Source of the DNA: Alphaproteobacteria bacterium UBA6189 | Lineage (GTDB): Bacteria > Pseudomonadota > Alphaproteobacteria > Rickettsiales > UBA3002 | Length of the DNA stretch: 7,240 bases | Direction: 5' to 3' | NCBI GenBank assembly: GCA_002422745.1 | Contig: DITH01000162.1 | Coordinates: 6,160-13,399, forward strand | Shown: one piece after another, positions 5,103-7,240 of the stretch | How the letters are laid out: each line of letters starts with the position of its first letter | How positions within the stretch are numbered: position 1 is the stretch's first letter | Position numbers and translations under genes: made by a program | The notes under the pieces: model-generated | What the model was told of the DNA's origin: nothing | The model's input: the letters and a program-made list of their open reading frames with translations, nothing else | Databases searched by the model: none

Positions 5103-6940
5103 GTAATTTTGGCCGCGTCGTCGATGATCAGTTGCACCGACTCGCTGCCCTGCCAGCGATTGCGCTTCAATTCGCCTGCCAAATGCAGGGTGGTTCCCGC
5201 TCTCAGCCATTCGCCCAGCGGGGTGCCCACGGCGTTAAACGCCACGGCGGTGAGCCGTCCGCCGCCCATGTCGTCGCTGACGATACAGCGCAGATGTTTG
5301 TCTTTCATCACGTCCACCCGTTGCAGCCGTGCGGCGCGAATGGCAAAGCGCGGGCTGGGGTGGCCCAGCCCGTACGGCCCGGCCAACGCCAGTTCGTCGA
5401 GCAGTTCCAGGGTGGCGGCGGGAACACTCAGCCAGCTATCGAGCTTGCGCACGCGGTTTTCGGCGTAGCGGCCGACGGCCTCGCCCAACCGCTCGATCAG
5501 GAATTGGTGCAGCGCTGGCAGCTGCGCTTGCGCGACGGTAAAACCCGCCGCCATGGCATGGCCACCCCCGCTCTCGATCAGCCCCAGCGCCTGCGCGGCG
5601 TGCACGGCGGCGCCGAAATCGGCCCCCGGCACCGAACGGGCCGAGGCTTTGCCGATGCCGCCCGCAAGGCTGACCACGGCGACCGGGCGCTGAAACTGCT
5701 CTTTCAACCTGCCGGCGACGATGCCGATCACCCCGGGGTGCCAGCCCTCCGCCGCCAGCAGGATCACTGGCAAGTTGGCCTGTGAGGCGGCCTGCGCGGT
5801 GGCGGCTTCGAGTATCCCGGCCTCGATCGCCTGCCGCTCGGCGTTATGCAGGTCGAGCCGGGCGGCAAGCTGCTGCGCCTTCTCGGCCTCACTACAGGTG
5901 AGCAGTGCCACCCCCAGCCCCGATTCGCCTACCCGCCCCCCGGCGTTGATGCGCGGGCCGAGCAGGAATCCGAGATGGTAGATATTCGGTACATCGTCGA
6001 GCCGGGCGACATCGCCCAACGCCGCCAGCCCGGTATTGCCGCGCTGCGCCAGAACTTTGAGGCCTTGCGTCACCAATGCACGGTTAAGCCCGGTGAGGGT
6101 CATCACGTCGCACACCGTGCCAAGGGCGACAAGGTCGAGCAGGGAAAGCAGGTTGGGCTCGAGCGTTTGAATGGAAGGGGGGCTTACCCCCCCTTCGCTG
6201 ACGCTGACCCCTGCCGCTTCGCGCGCGTCCGGTCGGCCGCGATCGCTCGCTTTCAGCGCCTGAAAAAATCCCTCCTCCCGCAGCGTTTTATTCACCGCTA
6301 CCAGCGTCAGGAAGGTCACCCCCACCGCCGCGAGGTTCGTGTGGGGCGAGGTTTCATCCACCCGGTTGGGATTCACCACCGCATGCGCATTCGGCAGCGC
6401 CCCGCTGGATGCATGGTGGTCGAGCACCACCACATCGACCCCCCGTGCCTGCGCATGGGCGATGGGTCCGTGCGCCAGCGTGCCGCAATCGACGGTGATG
6501 ATGAGCGTGGCACCCTCGGCCATGAGTGTGTCGAACGCGGCGATGGTGGGGCCGTACCCTTCCGTCATGCGGTCGGGGATGTAGGTCGCCAGCGGGCGGC
6601 CCAGTGCGGCGAAATAGTGCCAGAGCAGCGCACACGAGGTCGCGCCGTCCACATCGTAATCGCCGAACACGGCAACCTTCTCTCCCTCCCTAATCGCGCG
6701 GGCGATACGGGTGGCGGCCTTGCCCATATCCAGCAAATCGAACGGGTTGGGCAAATGATCGCGCAGCGATGGTTGCAAAAACCGTGGCACATCGTCGAGC
6801 GCCACGCCGCGCCCACACAGGATGCGCGCCATCAGCTCGCTGATGCCGTGCTGCTGCGCCATGGCGAGGCAGGCACGCTCATCGTCGGCGCGCAGCAACC
6901 ATGGCAGGCCGGAAGCCGTATGGGCGGATGGAATTTGCAT
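5099..6940 (-). CDS. recJ: Single-stranded-DNA-specific exonuclease RecJ
   Basis: RecJ is a 5'-3' exonuclease on single-stranded DNA that acts in recombination (RecF pathway) and mismatch and base-excision repair. The 613-residue protein has all DHH-superfamily landmarks: DYDVDG (94-99), a DCG motif (151-153), DHH (174-176), DLVALGTVCD (269-278) and, in the DHHA1 domain, SARS (433-436) and GGGHAMAAG (458-466). The closing OB-fold ends with RWQGSESVQLIIDDA (595-609). ATG at 6940 is chosen because the protein from MQIPSAHTASGLPWLLR onward fits RecJ. The frame stays open to 7156, but those 72 extra residues are not RecJ-like and lie opposite a pseudopilin fragment. No clear ribosome binding site is visible. 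Residues about 227-263 look like an insertion relative to typical RecJ. The stop codon lies in the tRNA-Glu promoter. Confidence 0.96.
   Translation of the reverse strand: MQIPSAHTASGLPWLLRADDERACLAMAQQHGISELMARILCGRGVALDDVPRFLQPSLRDHLPNPFDLLDMGKAATRIARAIREGEKVAVFGDYDVDGATSCALLWHYFAALGRPLATYIPDRMTEGYGPTIAAFDTLMAEGATLIITVDCGTLAHGPIAHAQARGVDVVVLDHHASSGALPNAHAVVNPNRVDETSPHTNLAAVGVTFLTLVAVNKTLREEGFFQALKASDRGRPDAREAAGVSVSEGGVSPPSIQTLEPNLLSLLDLVALGTVCDVMTLTGLNRALVTQGLKVLAQRGNTGLAALGDVARLDDVPNIYHLGFLLGPRINAGGRVGESGLGVALLTCSEAEKAQQLAARLDLHNAERQAIEAGILEAATAQAASQANLPVILLAAEGWHPGVIGIVAGRLKEQFQRPVAVVSLAGGIGKASARSVPGADFGAAVHAAQALGLIESGGGHAMAAGFTVAQAQLPALHQFLIERLGEAVGRYAENRVRKLDSWLSVPAATLELLDELALAGPYGLGHPSPRFAIRAARLQRVDVMKDKHLRCIVSDDMGGGRLTAVAFNAVGTPLGEWLRAGTTLHLAGELKRNRWQGSESVQLIIDDAAKIT
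6174..6196. repeat. GC-rich palindrome inside recJ
   Basis: GAAGGGGGG (6174-6182) and CCCCCCTTC (6188-6196) form a perfect nine-pair stem around five bases. It sits in the codons of the apparent RecJ insertion (6152-6262), which suggests that a small palindromic element was inserted in frame. Confidence 0.6.
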
Positions 6941-6989
6941 TTGCTGAATATGGTGGGTAAATTGCCCCCATGCAAGCGATGCAACGGGT

Positions 6990-7187
6990 TGGGATGACCC
7001 TACTTTGCCTGCCGAGGAAGCCTGGCAGATCGATACGAAGATGGATGACGGCACACCCGGTAACGGCAAAATGCGCGCGTATGTCGGCTCGCGCCGCACC
7101 GATTGCACCAGCACCGCCGATGCGGCCACGGCGGAATATATACTCAGCAACGCCACACGTGGCTGTAACCTGATTTTTCTGCCTTAG
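6990..7187 (+). pseudogene. C-terminal fragment of a pseudopilin-like protein
   Basis: This plus-strand stretch translates to a C-terminal end typical of alphaproteobacterial type II secretion/type IV pilus pseudopilins. It reads LPAEEAWQIDTKMDDGTPGN, a variable middle with one Cys, then AEYILSNATRGCNLIFL before the stop. The IDxKxDDGxPxxG block and the YxLS...C.LIF ending are the recognisable parts. The frame is open only back to 6948, and the hydrophobic N-terminal prepilin helix is missing because recJ begins there on the other strand. It is therefore most likely a 5'-truncated remnant. A short gene starting at TTG 7005 is possible but would not be a working pseudopilin. Its stop overlaps the convergent last gene by three bases. 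The family recognition is from memory. Confidence 0.5.
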
Positions 7188-7240
7188 ATCTCGGTTTTCA
7201 GCCCGAAATTATGCCGCGCTTCGATCCAGCGCACGGTGCC
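7184..7240 (-). CDS. glpX: C-terminal end of probable GlpX (class II fructose-1,6-bisphosphatase), cut by window edge
   Basis: Only the last 18 codons and TAA are inside the window, reading GTVRWIEARHNFGLKTEI. A TVR-x-I/V-x-x-x-H-x-F...K tail is what I associate with GlpX, a gluconeogenic fructose-1,6-bisphosphatase. A glpX-recJ gene order is common in Alphaproteobacteria, and this gene is upstream of recJ on the same strand. The reading frame is clear, but the identity is an inference from a short tail and context. About 240 bases containing the pseudopilin fragment separate it from recJ, which would weaken operon coupling. Confidence 0.45.
   Translation of the reverse strand, partial: GTVRWIEARHNFGLKTEI

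Noticed and set aside
6856..6870. CRISPR array or toxin-antitoxin, restriction or other defence module anywhere in the window
   Set aside because: No regularly spaced repeats and no recognisable defence proteins; MazG here is the pyrophosphohydrolase family and no mazEF partner is present.
5846..6997. Plus-strand open frame of 383 codons opposite recJ
   Set aside because: It lies antisense to well-conserved recJ motifs and its translation resembles no protein family; it is a high-GC shadow frame.
6941..7156. 72-residue N-terminal extension of RecJ
   Set aside because: The extension is not RecJ-like and is explained as the antisense of the pseudopilin fragment; ATG at 6940 gives a normal RecJ start.

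Overview
The window looks like a chromosomal segment of an alphaproteobacterium. The evidence is the generally GC-rich coding sequence, the protein families present, and a recJ gene that follows what appears to be the end of a glpX-type gene, an order I recall from that class. I cannot name the genus. Most of the window is ordinary housekeeping sequence. The unusual material lies around the tRNA-Glu gene (about 4077-5102) and at the right edge (about 6948-7187).

Layout. On the + strand, typA/bipA (a ribosome-associated translational GTPase, cut by the left edge) runs to 1748, and a small DUF1653 gene overlaps its stop codon. Their transcription meets head-on a three-gene minus-strand unit read from 3982 to 1955: a small DUF6356 membrane protein, an FAD/NAD(P)-binding oxidoreductase-like protein of the COG4529 type, and a GNAT acetyltransferase. 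Neighbouring genes in this unit overlap by 8 and 10 bases. A minus-strand gene (4077-4676) then encodes a MazG-type NTP pyrophosphohydrolase. It is visibly lower in GC than its neighbours, starts with TTG, and appears to contain an internal duplication of the MazG helical core.

The stretch 4677-4981 has no credible protein gene. It holds a probable mazG promoter, an A/T-rich weak terminator, an exact second copy of the 3' end of tRNA-Glu, a cluster of GC-rich hairpins, and a strong symmetrical terminator. tRNA-Glu(UUC) follows at 4982-5056 on the minus strand; its promoter overlaps the stop codon of recJ. The duplicated tRNA end is what a site-specific integration or excision at this tRNA would leave, but no integrase is in the window.

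recJ (minus, 5099-6940) is intact by motif content but carries an extra segment of about 35 residues whose DNA includes a 9-bp GC-rich palindrome. Between recJ and the last, edge-cut minus-strand gene (probably glpX) lies a plus-strand open stretch that resembles the C-terminal end of a type II secretion/type IV pilus pseudopilin without its N-terminal half, probably a gene remnant.

I found no clear new multi-gene system. The best candidates for a second look are the tRNA-end duplication with its hairpin-rich insert, the internally duplicated MazG protein, the palindrome-bearing insertion in RecJ, and the pseudopilin fragment.
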